Positions 7,165 to 13,168 of a DNA stretch of 13,168 nucleotides are shown here, piece by piece. Below the pieces are notes generated by a model. The model did no database searches, was not told the origin of the DNA, and saw nothing but the letters and a program-made list of their open reading frames with translations. Both the position numbers and the translations under genes were made by a program. Source of the stretch: Verrucomicrobiota bacterium (GTDB lineage Bacteria; Verrucomicrobiota; Verrucomicrobiia; Limisphaerales; JAHEOI01); assembly GCA_018610125.1 (NCBI GenBank), contig JAHEOI010000346.1:1-13168 (forward strand), in the 5' to 3' direction. Each line of letters starts with the position of its first letter. Within the stretch, counting starts at the first letter, position 1.

Positions 7165-8733
7165 TTGATTGTTTTTGAGGATCACCACTTATTGGTCGTG
7201 AATAAGCCTCCGAATTGGAATACCCATTCGCCGGGGCCTTATTCCGGGGAGGGGGTGTATGAGTGGCTCCGAAATCGCGAGGCACGCTGGCGCGACCTCG
7301 CGATTGTTCATCGCCTCGATCAAGAAACGTCCGGCCTGCTCGTTTTTTCAAAGACCAAAACGGCCAATCGCTCTCTTACCGAGCAATTTCGGGACCGATT
7401 AATTCATAAACGGTATCTGTTTCTGACTGACTATCCCGCGTCAAAGAGGGAGTACGAATACCGATCTCGGCTTCACGGGCCGACTCGGAAGAAAGGCGAG
7501 AAAGCCGGGCAATTGGCACTGACTCGCTTTTGGCAGATGGAAGGGGAGAGGGGAGCGTTCCAGTGGGTGGCGGAGCCGGTAACCGGTCGGACTCACCAGA
7601 TTCGTGCTCATGCCGCCGAGCTTGGGTTCCCAATCCTGGGTGACAAGCTCTATGGTGGCACGCCGGCGAACCGTCTTTATTTGCACTCGTGGCGGCTTGA
7701 GCTCGGGCACCCCGAAACGGGCGAACCGGTACGATTTGAAGCCCCGCCAAGTTGGAATGCCGATCCGGGCTTGTGGCGTCGATCCGCCATCATCGACCCC
7801 GCAATGACCAATGCCTATCGCCTGATTCACGGGGCGTGCGACGCACGACCGGGGTGGTATGTCGATAAGCTGGGTGACTACCTTCTATGCCATTCGGCGG
7901 AGCGGATCGACAATCAAGGTCGCGAGTTTTTGAGTAGGCTTCTGGAACAAGAGGGGGCGGATGGAGTCTATCACAAGCTTCGGCGCCGCCACATCGGGCA
8001 GACAGCGACGGAAGAGGCGGCTCCGCAATGCGTGCTCGGCAAGCCCGCCCCCGACGCGTTTCAAATCTTTGAAAACGGCCTGCGCTATTCGGTTAGCTTG
8101 ACCGAAGGCTACTCGTTTGGACTCTTCCTCGATCAACGAGAGAACCGTCGTCGATTGCAGACTGGCTACGTCGCTGAACGCTTCCCGTTTTTTGGAGAAG
8201 GCTTGACCGGCAAAGGAGTCCTCAACGTGTTTGCCTATACCTGTGGGTTTTCGGTTGCGGCAGCTTCGGCCGGGGCGCACGTGACCAGTCAAGACCTCTC
8301 ACGCCGCTACCTGGATTGGGGGCGCACCAACTACAGGTTGAACGGGCTTGATCCGGACTGCCATGACTTTATCTATGGCGACGCCTTCGACTGGCTCAAG
8401 CGACTCGTCAATAAGGGCCGGCGGTTTGATCTGATCATCCTGGATCCCCCTACATTTTCCAAAGCGAAGGGGCGAAAGAATTTCCAAGTTACCCGTGACT
8501 TGGGCCGTTTGGTGGCGCAAACACTGCCGCTCCTGAAGCAGGCGGGAATTCTATTCGTCGCCTCGAATGCGGTGAAGTTGAGCTCTGACCGCTTTCGTGA
8601 TCTGGTCCATTCCGGCTTGACAGCCGCGGGGCGACGGGCACGCCACGAATGTTACCTCCCGCAGCCTCCCGATTTCCCTATTTCCCGAGATGAGCCGGCA
8701 TACCTGAAAACGGTATGGCTTCGGGTGGATTAA
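7165..8733 (+). CDS. Fusion: RluA-type pseudouridine synthase + RlmI-like SAM-dependent methyltransferase
   Basis: Two RNA-modification modules in one chain, numbered from TTG 7165 (522 aa). Residues 1 to about 205 are an RluA/RsuA-superfamily pseudouridine synthase: FEDHHLLVVNKP, the catalytic motif HRLDQETSG with D52, and GRTHQIRAHAAELGFPILGD. Residues about 212-520 resemble the central and catalytic domains of RlmI/RlmK-type 23S rRNA m5C methyltransferases: AYRLIHGACDARPGWYVDKLGDYL, then FLDQRENRRRL, SAM motif I LNVFAYTCGFS near 353, and ILDPPTFSKAKG with D427-P-P. The usual N-terminal PUA domain of RlmI is absent; the synthase takes its place. The start is uncertain. ATG 7087 is in frame but would overlap the protease gene by 65 nt, inside the codons for its HAITN motif. 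TTG 7165 fits the start of the domain, though AGGA lies only about 4 nt before it. Target nucleotides cannot be read from sequence. Confidence 0.88.
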   Translation: MIVFEDHHLLVVNKPPNWNTHSPGPYSGEGVYEWLRNREARWRDLAIVHRLDQETSGLLVFSKTKTANRSLTEQFRDRLIHKRYLFLTDYPASKREYEYRSRLHGPTRKKGEKAGQLALTRFWQMEGERGAFQWVAEPVTGRTHQIRAHAAELGFPILGDKLYGGTPANRLYLHSWRLELGHPETGEPVRFEAPPSWNADPGLWRRSAIIDPAMTNAYRLIHGACDARPGWYVDKLGDYLLCHSAERIDNQGREFLSRLLEQEGADGVYHKLRRRHIGQTATEEAAPQCVLGKPAPDAFQIFENGLRYSVSLTEGYSFGLFLDQRENRRRLQTGYVAERFPFFGEGLTGKGVLNVFAYTCGFSVAAASAGAHVTSQDLSRRYLDWGRTNYRLNGLDPDCHDFIYGDAFDWLKRLVNKGRRFDLIILDPPTFSKAKGRKNFQVTRDLGRLVAQTLPLLKQAGILFVASNAVKLSSDRFRDLVHSGLTAAGRRARHECYLPQPPDFPISRDEPAYLKTVWLRVD

Positions 8734-9200
8734 GGGCGTCGGAATTGCCGGCGCTCCTTGCGGTTGCGTGCATTGACCTCCTGCTGGAGCCGGCTGAGCG
8801 CCTGTTCCACCTGGCGAATAAAATGCTCGCAGCCGACAGGGAATCCCCCGAGCGATAAGATCGTATCCTGTTCTGCAAAGTCGTTCGTCACCACGCAAAC
8901 CTCGCCGTATTCGCGTAAGCGAGCGGTTGTGCGCTCGATCAGCTCGTCCGCGGTCTTACCGAGTGAGGAGTAGAGAATCTCGAGCTCGCGACACGACGAA
9001 GGCGCCGCCGAGGGTTGACTCGGGGCGTTGTTTCCATCAAAGATGATTGTTAGTGGCGTGCCGATGGCATCCTGGTATTGGCGAAGCCGGTCAATGAGGA
9101 CGTCACGTGCAGCGGCCGAATAGCGCGGTTGCCCCGGGGCAAGCTCGCCCCAGTGATGAAGTAAGCTGTAACCGTCGATTAGTATCCGTACCACTGCCAT
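8730..9200 (-). CDS. NYN-domain (YacP-like) putative ribonuclease
   Basis: 156-aa cytosolic protein with a PIN-like NYN fold, a family known or predicted to cut RNA with Mg2+. The N-terminus is RILIDGYSLLHHW with D9, followed by TIIFDGNN (D55), DELIER (D86) and VVTNDFAEQD (N106, D107), the usual acidic positions of the NYN site. The common DGYN reads DGYS. The tail beyond 130 is charged and Arg-rich (NRKERRQFRRP), which could contact RNA. It starts at ATG 9198-9200 with no strong Shine-Dalgarno. Its stop overlaps that of the convergent fusion gene by 4 nt (8730-8733). It is divergent from the FmdB-like gene. The substrate is unknown; proximity to an rRNA-modification enzyme is suggestive only. 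Confidence 0.8.
   Translation of the reverse strand: MAVVRILIDGYSLLHHWGELAPGQPRYSAAARDVLIDRLRQYQDAIGTPLTIIFDGNNAPSQPSAAPSSCRELEILYSSLGKTADELIERTTARLREYGEVCVVTNDFAEQDTILSLGGFPVGCEHFIRQVEQALSRLQQEVNARNRKERRQFRRP
8734..8756 (+). terminator. Terminator-like hairpin just after the fusion gene stop
   Basis: GGGCGTCGG at 8734-8742 pairs with CCGGCGCTC at 8748-8756 around the loop AATTG, allowing G-U wobbles. It begins right after the TAA of the plus-strand gene and lies within the 3' coding end of the reverse-strand NYN gene. No T-run follows on the plus strand, so intrinsic termination is doubtful. It may instead protect the 3' end or stall polymerase between convergent genes. Confidence 0.3.
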
Positions 9201-9274
9201 AGTAATAGCTTATCCGATGCCGATCAGAAAAAAATTATTTTTTGGCCCGCGAATAACGTTACATTGAAGTTGCT
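9201..9274. promoter_or_regulatory. Divergent AT-rich spacer between the NYN gene and the zinc ribbon gene
   Basis: This 74-nt spacer separates two divergent starts and should hold promoters for both. It contains an A7-TTA-T6 tract at 9228-9243, strikingly AT-rich against the surrounding sequence, like an UP element or a bent DNA site. No clear -35/-10 pair could be assigned on either strand. Confidence 0.35.
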
Positions 9275-9520
9275 ATGCCGCTTTACGAATATGAGCTTTG
9301 TGAAGGGAGCTGCAAGCCTTGCGGGGGCCGTTTTACCCTCCGACGCCCGCTGTCGGCCACTGAGCTGACAAAGTGCCCTGCTTGTAAGCGACCGGTCCGG
9401 CGGGTCATCTCCAGCTTCAGCTCGCCGATGAAATTGAAGCCGTTGTCCTTTTCGGATGCGAAAAAAGCGGGCTTCACCGTTATGAAGCGGACGGACAGCG
9501 GGGCGTATGAAAAGCAATAA
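9275..9520 (+). CDS. FmdB-like zinc ribbon protein
   Basis: 81-aa protein starting MPLYEYE, the hallmark of the FmdB/CxxC_CxxC_SSSS zinc ribbon family. Two CxxC pairs, C13-x2-C16 and C34-x2-C37, should bind one zinc, followed by RPVRRVISSFSSP as in the family. An additional C9 lies before the first pair. The C-terminus is a basic tail (FTVMKRTDSGAYEK). FmdB proteins have been tied to regulation of amidase and porin genes in some bacteria, but the general function is unresolved. It is 15 nt upstream of trkA and probably co-transcribed, so a role in controlling potassium uptake is possible but unproven. Confidence 0.85.
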   Translation: MPLYEYELCEGSCKPCGGRFTLRRPLSATELTKCPACKRPVRRVISSFSSPMKLKPLSFSDAKKAGFTVMKRTDSGAYEKQ

Positions 9521-9535
9521 ACCTGGATCGAAGCT

Positions 9536-10891
9536 TTGAACATCGTCATTGTTGGTGGTGGAGAGGTGGGCCGTCATTTGGCCGAAATCCTTTCCGGCAA
9601 ACAGCACAATATCTGCGTTATTGATTCCTCCGCGACTGTCAGCAATGACCTGAATGATCAGTTGGACGTGCATTCGGTCGTCGGTGAAGGCTCCTCGGCA
9701 AGCACGTTGGCCGAAGCGAATGCCCCTGAGGCCGACCTCTTCCTCGGGTTGACCGGTGATGACAACTTGAATTTGGTCTCGGCTTCTGCGGCGCATGCCA
9801 TGGGGGCCCGTAAAACGATCGCTCGCGTGCATCCCGGTCTTCAGCGGGAAGAATGGCTCTTCGATTATCGCAGTCATTTCGGAATCGATTACCTTTTTAG
9901 CAGTGAGCGACTGGCGGCGGTGGAGTTGGCCAAGTTCGTGCGAAACCCGCAAGGGCTGCTGGTGGAGGAATTTGCACGGGGACGCGTCGAGCTCCAACAG
10001 GTGCATGTCGCCGGCACGAGTAATGCGGTCGGTCAAGCCCTCCAGAGCCTGGATTGGCCGTCGCGGGTTCGTGTTGCCCTGATTCAGCGGGACAATGGCA
10101 ACATTGTGCCTTCAAGGACCGAAACCCTTGAGGCCGGGGATTTGGTGACGCTGTTCGGCGATCCTTTGGGCTTACAGGAGGCGGTCCAGACCCTTAAGCC
10201 GAGAGCCATCCGGAACGTTCATACCAAGGTCGTGATCTTCGGCGGCGGCGAGTATGCCTTCGCGCTTGCTCAAATGCTTGAAGGAGCGAATTATCACGTC
10301 CGGTTGATCGAGCGTGATCAAGCCCGCTGTGAAGAGCTCTCGAACACCCTCCTTCGCAGCGTTGTCATCCATGGGGATGCCACCTCGCTCTCCCAATTGC
10401 GGGAGGAACAGGTAGGCGATGTCGATTTCTTCATTGGGACAACCAATGACGACGAAGACAATGTCATGGCCTGCTTGCAGGCAAAAAATCTCGGGGCCAA
10501 ATACGCGTTGACGTTGATCCACCGCGCGGATTACGCCGCTGTCATTACCCAGAACAGCGAGCAGCTCGGCATCTTTGGGGCCATCAGCCCCCGGGTGACG
10601 GCCGCCAGGGATCTCTTACGCTTTGTCACCTCGGATCAATTCCATGTCGTTGTCAGGCTTGCCGGTGGACTCGAAATTTTGGAATGTCCGATTGCCGATT
10701 CGGCCGGAGTGGTGGGGAAATCGGTTTCAGCAAGCCAATGGCCCGACGGGAGCGGCCTGGTCGCATTGCAGCAAGGCAATCAAGCCTTTGTTCCGACCGG
10801 AGATGACGTTATCCGGGAAGGCGACACGGTTTATGCGATTGTCTCGCCGGAGGCCAAGCAAGGCTTTATTGAACTGCTGAGGGCCAAATGA
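9536..10891 (+). CDS. trkA: Trk system potassium uptake protein TrkA (NAD-binding, two RCK units)
   Basis: Cytosolic gating subunit that binds NAD(H)/nucleotides and controls the TrkH channel. The 451-aa chain has two tandem RCK units, each a Rossmann domain plus a TrkA-C domain. The first begins NIVIVGGGEVGRHLAEIL with GGGEVG at 7-12, and its C domain is near 135-225. The second begins VVIFGGGEYAFALAQML at about 232, and its C domain runs from near 365 to the end. In the second Rossmann loop (GGGEYA, 236-241) the third glycine of GxGxxG is alanine, so nucleotide binding there may be weakened. The start is TTG 9536: the product then begins exactly at the conserved first strand, although the ribosome binding site is weak. 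It ends in an ATGA overlap with trkH, showing coupling. Confidence 0.95.
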   Translation: MNIVIVGGGEVGRHLAEILSGKQHNICVIDSSATVSNDLNDQLDVHSVVGEGSSASTLAEANAPEADLFLGLTGDDNLNLVSASAAHAMGARKTIARVHPGLQREEWLFDYRSHFGIDYLFSSERLAAVELAKFVRNPQGLLVEEFARGRVELQQVHVAGTSNAVGQALQSLDWPSRVRVALIQRDNGNIVPSRTETLEAGDLVTLFGDPLGLQEAVQTLKPRAIRNVHTKVVIFGGGEYAFALAQMLEGANYHVRLIERDQARCEELSNTLLRSVVIHGDATSLSQLREEQVGDVDFFIGTTNDDEDNVMACLQAKNLGAKYALTLIHRADYAAVITQNSEQLGIFGAISPRVTAARDLLRFVTSDQFHVVVRLAGGLEILECPIADSAGVVGKSVSASQWPDGSGLVALQQGNQAFVPTGDDVIREGDTVYAIVSPEAKQGFIELLRAK

Positions 10892-12363
10892 ATTTCCGAT
10901 TGCTGAGCAAGATCCTCGGGCTCGTCTTGTTGCTGCTCAGCGGCATGATGGCGTTGTGCTTGGCCTTTGCCATCGGTGCGGCCTACGTCGGACGCCGGAT
11001 TGGAGACGCTTCCTGGGCTTTTTTTCTTTCGATCGCCATCAGTTTCGGGGTGGGGGGGATATTGTTTCTTCTCGGACGCCGAGCGGGTCGCGAGATGCTG
11101 CGAAAGGAAGGGATCGCCATCGTCGGTTTGGGGTGGCTCGTGTGCGGCCTGTTTGGGGCGTTGCCGTTTCTGTTCAGCGATTCCGGCTTTTCCCCGTCCG
11201 AGGCCGTTTTTGAATCGATCTCGGGGTTCACAACGACCGGGGCGACCGTGATCACCGATTTGGATGAAATCCCCAGGAGTCTCATCCTCTGGCGGGCGTT
11301 GACTCAATGGCTTGGCGGCTTGGGCATACTGGTGCTCTTTGTTGCGTTGTTGGCCTCGCTCGGAGTCGGAAGCAAGGCCTTATTTCGGCATGAATCTTCG
11401 GCAAAATCGGGTCAGGGAGTCCAAACCCGCATTCACGAGGTTGCCGTCCGCCTATGGCTGATCTATGGGGGGTTGTCGCTGCTATGCTGTCTCGGCCTCA
11501 TCGTCCTGGGAACGAGCGTTTTCGATGCGATATGCCATACCTTCACCGCGATCTCGACCGGGGGATTCAGCCCTTATAACGAAAGCATTGCCGCCTTCGA
11601 GAGCTTGGGTGTCGAGCTTTGGCTCACGCTGTTCATGATGCTCGGCGGGATCAGCTTCATGTTCTATGCCTGGCTCTTACGGGGGCGGTTCGAGCGATGG
11701 CGGCGTGAGGAGGAAGTCAAGGCGTTCTTGCTGCTTTTGCTCGGCTGCTCGCTCATCGTGGCTGTGGATCTGGTCTTGTTGAAGCAGGACCGAAGCTTCG
11801 CTCAAGCCTTTCGCGATTCGGTATTTCAAGTCGTATCCATTATGACGACTACTGGGTATGTCACGGCGGACTTCGATCAATGGCCGGCGTTTTCGAGGGT
11901 GGTCCTCTTGTTGTTGATGGGGATCGGCGGTTGTGCCGGATCAACCGCCGGGGGGATCAAGGTGAGTCGCTGGCTTCTCTTCTTTAAGATTACTCGCTTG
12001 GAGATCCTGACTGCCTTTCGACCCAACCAGGTGGTCGCGATCCACTTGAATCGAAACTTGGTGGGGGATTCCCTGAAGATCCAAACGGTCTTTTTCGTTG
12101 CGCTTGCGGGAGTGACGGTGTTTATCGGCACGGCCTTGGTGAGCTTGCTGCAACCTCATTTGGGAATTATCAGCTGCTTCTCGTCGGTGGTTTCAACGCT
12201 TTTCAATATTGGGCCGGGTTTCGGTGCAGTCGGGCCGACAAGAACTTTTGCCGGATTCCGTCCGGCGACTCAATTGCTTTTGAGCTTCTTTATGATCCTC
12301 GGGCGACTCGAATTCTTTGCGGTGCTTGTCCTGTTTATGCCTTCCCTTTGGCGGAAGTATTGA
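10888..12363 (+). CDS. trkH: Trk system potassium transporter TrkH
   Basis: 491-aa integral membrane potassium channel subunit of the SKT superfamily, with four membrane-pore-membrane repeats. The four pore loops are visible: TTTGAT at 115-120, STGGF at 223-227, TTTGYVT at 320-326 and NIGPGFG at 440-446. Their glycines G118, G225, G323 and G442 form the selectivity filter. Other family landmarks are WRALTQWLGGLGI, GIGGCAGSTAGGIK after the third pore helix, and GRLEFFAVLVLF near the C-terminus. Length matches TrkH/TrkG. ATG 10888 overlaps the trkA stop (ATGA), so TrkA and TrkH are made together. No clear intrinsic terminator follows; a repeat-rich non-coding region does. Confidence 0.96.
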   Translation: MNFRLLSKILGLVLLLLSGMMALCLAFAIGAAYVGRRIGDASWAFFLSIAISFGVGGILFLLGRRAGREMLRKEGIAIVGLGWLVCGLFGALPFLFSDSGFSPSEAVFESISGFTTTGATVITDLDEIPRSLILWRALTQWLGGLGILVLFVALLASLGVGSKALFRHESSAKSGQGVQTRIHEVAVRLWLIYGGLSLLCCLGLIVLGTSVFDAICHTFTAISTGGFSPYNESIAAFESLGVELWLTLFMMLGGISFMFYAWLLRGRFERWRREEEVKAFLLLLLGCSLIVAVDLVLLKQDRSFAQAFRDSVFQVVSIMTTTGYVTADFDQWPAFSRVVLLLLMGIGGCAGSTAGGIKVSRWLLFFKITRLEILTAFRPNQVVAIHLNRNLVGDSLKIQTVFFVALAGVTVFIGTALVSLLQPHLGIISCFSSVVSTLFNIGPGFGAVGPTRTFAGFRPATQLLLSFFMILGRLEFFAVLVLFMPSLWRKY

Positions 12364-12410
12364 GGTAAGGCCGGATCACCTTGGCCACTCACCCGTGCGA
12401 GAGGCCTGTT

Positions 12411-12425
12411 CAACAAAATTTGTTG
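12411..12425. repeat. Odd-centred palindrome CAACAAA-A-TTTGTTG
   Basis: Arms of 7 bp are perfectly inverted about one central A. The loop is too short for an RNA hairpin, so a dimeric protein-binding site is the likelier use. It lies 48 nt after the trkH stop. No binding protein can be named. Confidence 0.4.
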
Positions 12426-12460
12426 TCTTTGAGTCAAGTGTTTCGGCCTTAAGGAATCTG

Positions 12461-12600
12461 TGGCGAGGCGTTAAGAAAATTTCTTCTTTTCCCTTCCGCG
12501 AAGCGGAAAATGAGCGAGGCGTTCGACAGCAAGCGTTCGATGCGGAGGAGTTGCTAACCTGCTACCATGCCTTGGCGGGTCTGAGGCAAACGCCTCGCCA
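12461..12600. repeat. 12-bp perfect inverted repeat with an extra internal direct copy
   Basis: TGGCGAGGCGTT at 12461-12472 is exactly inverted as AACGCCTCGCCA at 12589-12600. A third copy of its 10-bp core, GCGAGGCGTT, lies at 12514-12523 in the direct orientation. The right-hand copy can therefore pair with either left copy. Confidence 0.6.
12494..12508. other. Mini-hairpin TTCCGC-GAA-GCGGAA
   Basis: Perfect 6-bp stem closing a GAA triloop; its core, GCGAAGC, is known as an exceptionally stable mini-hairpin sequence in single-stranded DNA. It is followed by AATGAG with no T-run, so it is not a standard terminator. Confidence 0.45.
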
Positions 12601-12640
12601 GGGGTTGCATGCCCGCGACAATCATGTTAGGGGTAAGAAA
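12514..12640 (+). promoter_or_regulatory. Candidate structured RNA leader upstream of the ClC gene
   Basis: Two competing folds can be drawn by eye. Fold A is a three-way junction: closing stem 12514-12523/12589-12598 (10 bp), inner stem AGCAA 12528-12532/TTGCT 12551-12555, and inner stem ACCTGC 12557-12562/GCGGGT 12575-12580 with one G-U. Fold B is a long interrupted hairpin: CTAAC 12554-12558/GTTAG 12626-12630, CATGC 12566-12570/GCATG 12607-12611, TGGC 12573-12576/GCCA 12597-12600, and GAGGC 12583-12587/GCCTC 12592-12596 with an AAAC loop. Fold B would tie up part of the AGGGG ribosome-binding-like site at 12629-12633. It matches no riboswitch class I could recognise. A dispersed DNA repeat or attC-like element is an alternative. 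Confidence 0.3.
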
Positions 12641-12687
12641 GTGAAGCGTTGTAGACGGCGCTCTTTGACTTTGATATTTCTGAAAAA

Positions 12688-13168
12688 TTGGCATTTAAGA
12701 AATTGAAGAAAAAGCTGGCCGAGTCGGAAAATATTTACTACCTACGTAAGTGGCTTCTAATCGGGGGTCTGGTCGGAATTGTTGCCGGAGTGGGCTCGAT
12801 CGTCTTCTTTGAATCAATCGGCTGGGCGCAGTCGCTTTTTCTTGGCTTGGGGGCGGGGGATCATCCGCCCGAGCCGATAGGGGAGGGTGAAACCGTTGTA
12901 ACGCCGATCGCTCGTTATTGGATGATCCCGGTAGTCACGACGATTGGCGGACTTCTGAGCGGCTTGGTGGTGTTCAAATTCGCGCCCGAGGCGGAGGGTC
13001 ATGGCACGGACCACGCCATTGAGGCCTTTCATAACAAGGAAGGGAATGTTCGAGGGCGAATACCGGTCGTCAAAATGGTTGCCTCGGCGATTACAATCGG
13101 CTCCGGCGGCAGCGCTGGGCGAGAACGGCCGACAGCTCAAATTGCCGCGGGCTTCGGCTCTGTGCTTG
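12688..13168 (+). CDS. ClC-family chloride channel/antiporter, N-terminal part (runs off the window)
   Basis: The first 160 residues of a ClC membrane protein, moving Cl- (or exchanging Cl-/H+). After a lysine-rich cytosolic start comes the first membrane helix near 22-42 (WLLIGGLVGIVAGVGSIVFF), then a periplasmic-type loop, a second hydrophobic segment (PVVTTIGGLLSGLVV), the family block GHGTDHAIEAFHNKEG, and the filter segment GSGGSAGRERPTAQIAAGFGS. The gating glutamate of the family is E146. The usual GREGP reads GRERP, with arginine at 147 (codon CGG, 13126-13128). No ATG or GTG precedes the first helix in this frame; stops lie at 12628, 12634 and 12652, so TTG 12688 is taken, with TTG 12703 as an alternative. 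The frame between 12655 and 12688 (ALFDFDISEK) also looks coding, which hints at a frameshifted start. Its position after trkAH suggests ion balance. Confidence 0.85.
   Translation, partial: MAFKKLKKKLAESENIYYLRKWLLIGGLVGIVAGVGSIVFFESIGWAQSLFLGLGAGDHPPEPIGEGETVVTPIARYWMIPVVTTIGGLLSGLVVFKFAPEAEGHGTDHAIEAFHNKEGNVRGRIPVVKMVASAITIGSGGSAGRERPTAQIAAGFGSVL

Larger units (their letters stand above)
12364..12687. other. Non-coding region rich in inverted repeats between trkH and the ClC gene
   Basis: No convincing gene is seen. An open frame across 12317-12706 overlaps the trkH end and has no family resemblance. The region contains an odd-centred palindrome (12411-12425), a GCGAAGC mini-hairpin (12494-12508), a direct repeat GCGTTCGA at 12519-12526 and 12533-12540, and GCGAGGCGTT at 12463 and 12514 with an inverted copy at 12589-12598. 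A ribosome-binding-like AGGGG at 12629-12633 stands 7 nt before GTG 12641, but that frame closes at 12706. The density of pairing suggests a structured leader or a remnant of a dispersed repeat. Confidence 0.55.

Noticed and set aside
12364..12400. Intrinsic terminator after trkH
   Set aside because: Only a weak GGCC/GGCC pairing is visible and there is no T-run.
12364..12687. Fluoride (crcB) or c-di-AMP (ydaO) riboswitch, both known near ion channel or potassium transporter genes
   Set aside because: I could not find the conserved cores of either class by eye; the visible stems do not follow their layouts.
12317..12706. Open frame of 129 codons from the end of trkH across the repeat region
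   Set aside because: It starts inside trkH in another frame, crosses the inverted repeats and resembles no family; its tail is only relevant as the possible displaced start of the ClC gene.

Overview
The window looks like ordinary chromosome from a bacterium of moderate-to-high GC, most likely Verrucomicrobiota and possibly the Opitutae side. This placement is an inference. It rests on an exosortase-type CPBP protease, a pseudouridine synthase/RlmI-like methyltransferase fusion, frequent TTG starts and scattered his genes. No tRNA, rRNA, CRISPR array, transposase or prophage gene was seen.

Layout. (1) Positions 1-346 hold no convincing gene. They are a GC-rich leader with two strong adjacent hairpins (114-134 and 145-177). 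(2) Positions 347-8733 carry a same-strand run: pyruvate carboxylase, hisD, hisC, a CPBP/CAAX-like membrane protease and the fused RNA-modification enzyme. Gaps are under 50 nt or genes overlap, so this may be one transcription unit joining anaplerosis, the last steps of histidine synthesis, membrane proteolysis and rRNA modification. (3) A reverse-strand NYN/YacP-like putative RNase gene (8730-9200) converges on this run with a 4-nt stop overlap. (4) From a short AT-rich divergent spacer, an FmdB-like zinc ribbon gene leads rightward into trkA and trkH, the NAD-sensing gate and the channel of a Trk potassium uptake system. (5) Positions 12364-12687 are non-coding and rich in inverted repeats. 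One 12-base segment can pair with three different partners, like a switching RNA leader or a folded mobile repeat. (6) The window ends inside a ClC-type chloride channel/antiporter gene. With Trk upstream this makes an ion-homeostasis neighbourhood.

The points most worth a second look are the inverted-repeat region before the ClC gene, the missing canonical start of that gene (possible frameshift) with its GRERP in place of the near-universal GREGP motif, and the RluA-RlmI fusion in which a pseudouridine synthase domain replaces the usual RNA-binding PUA domain. I found no clear evidence of a wholly new multi-gene system.
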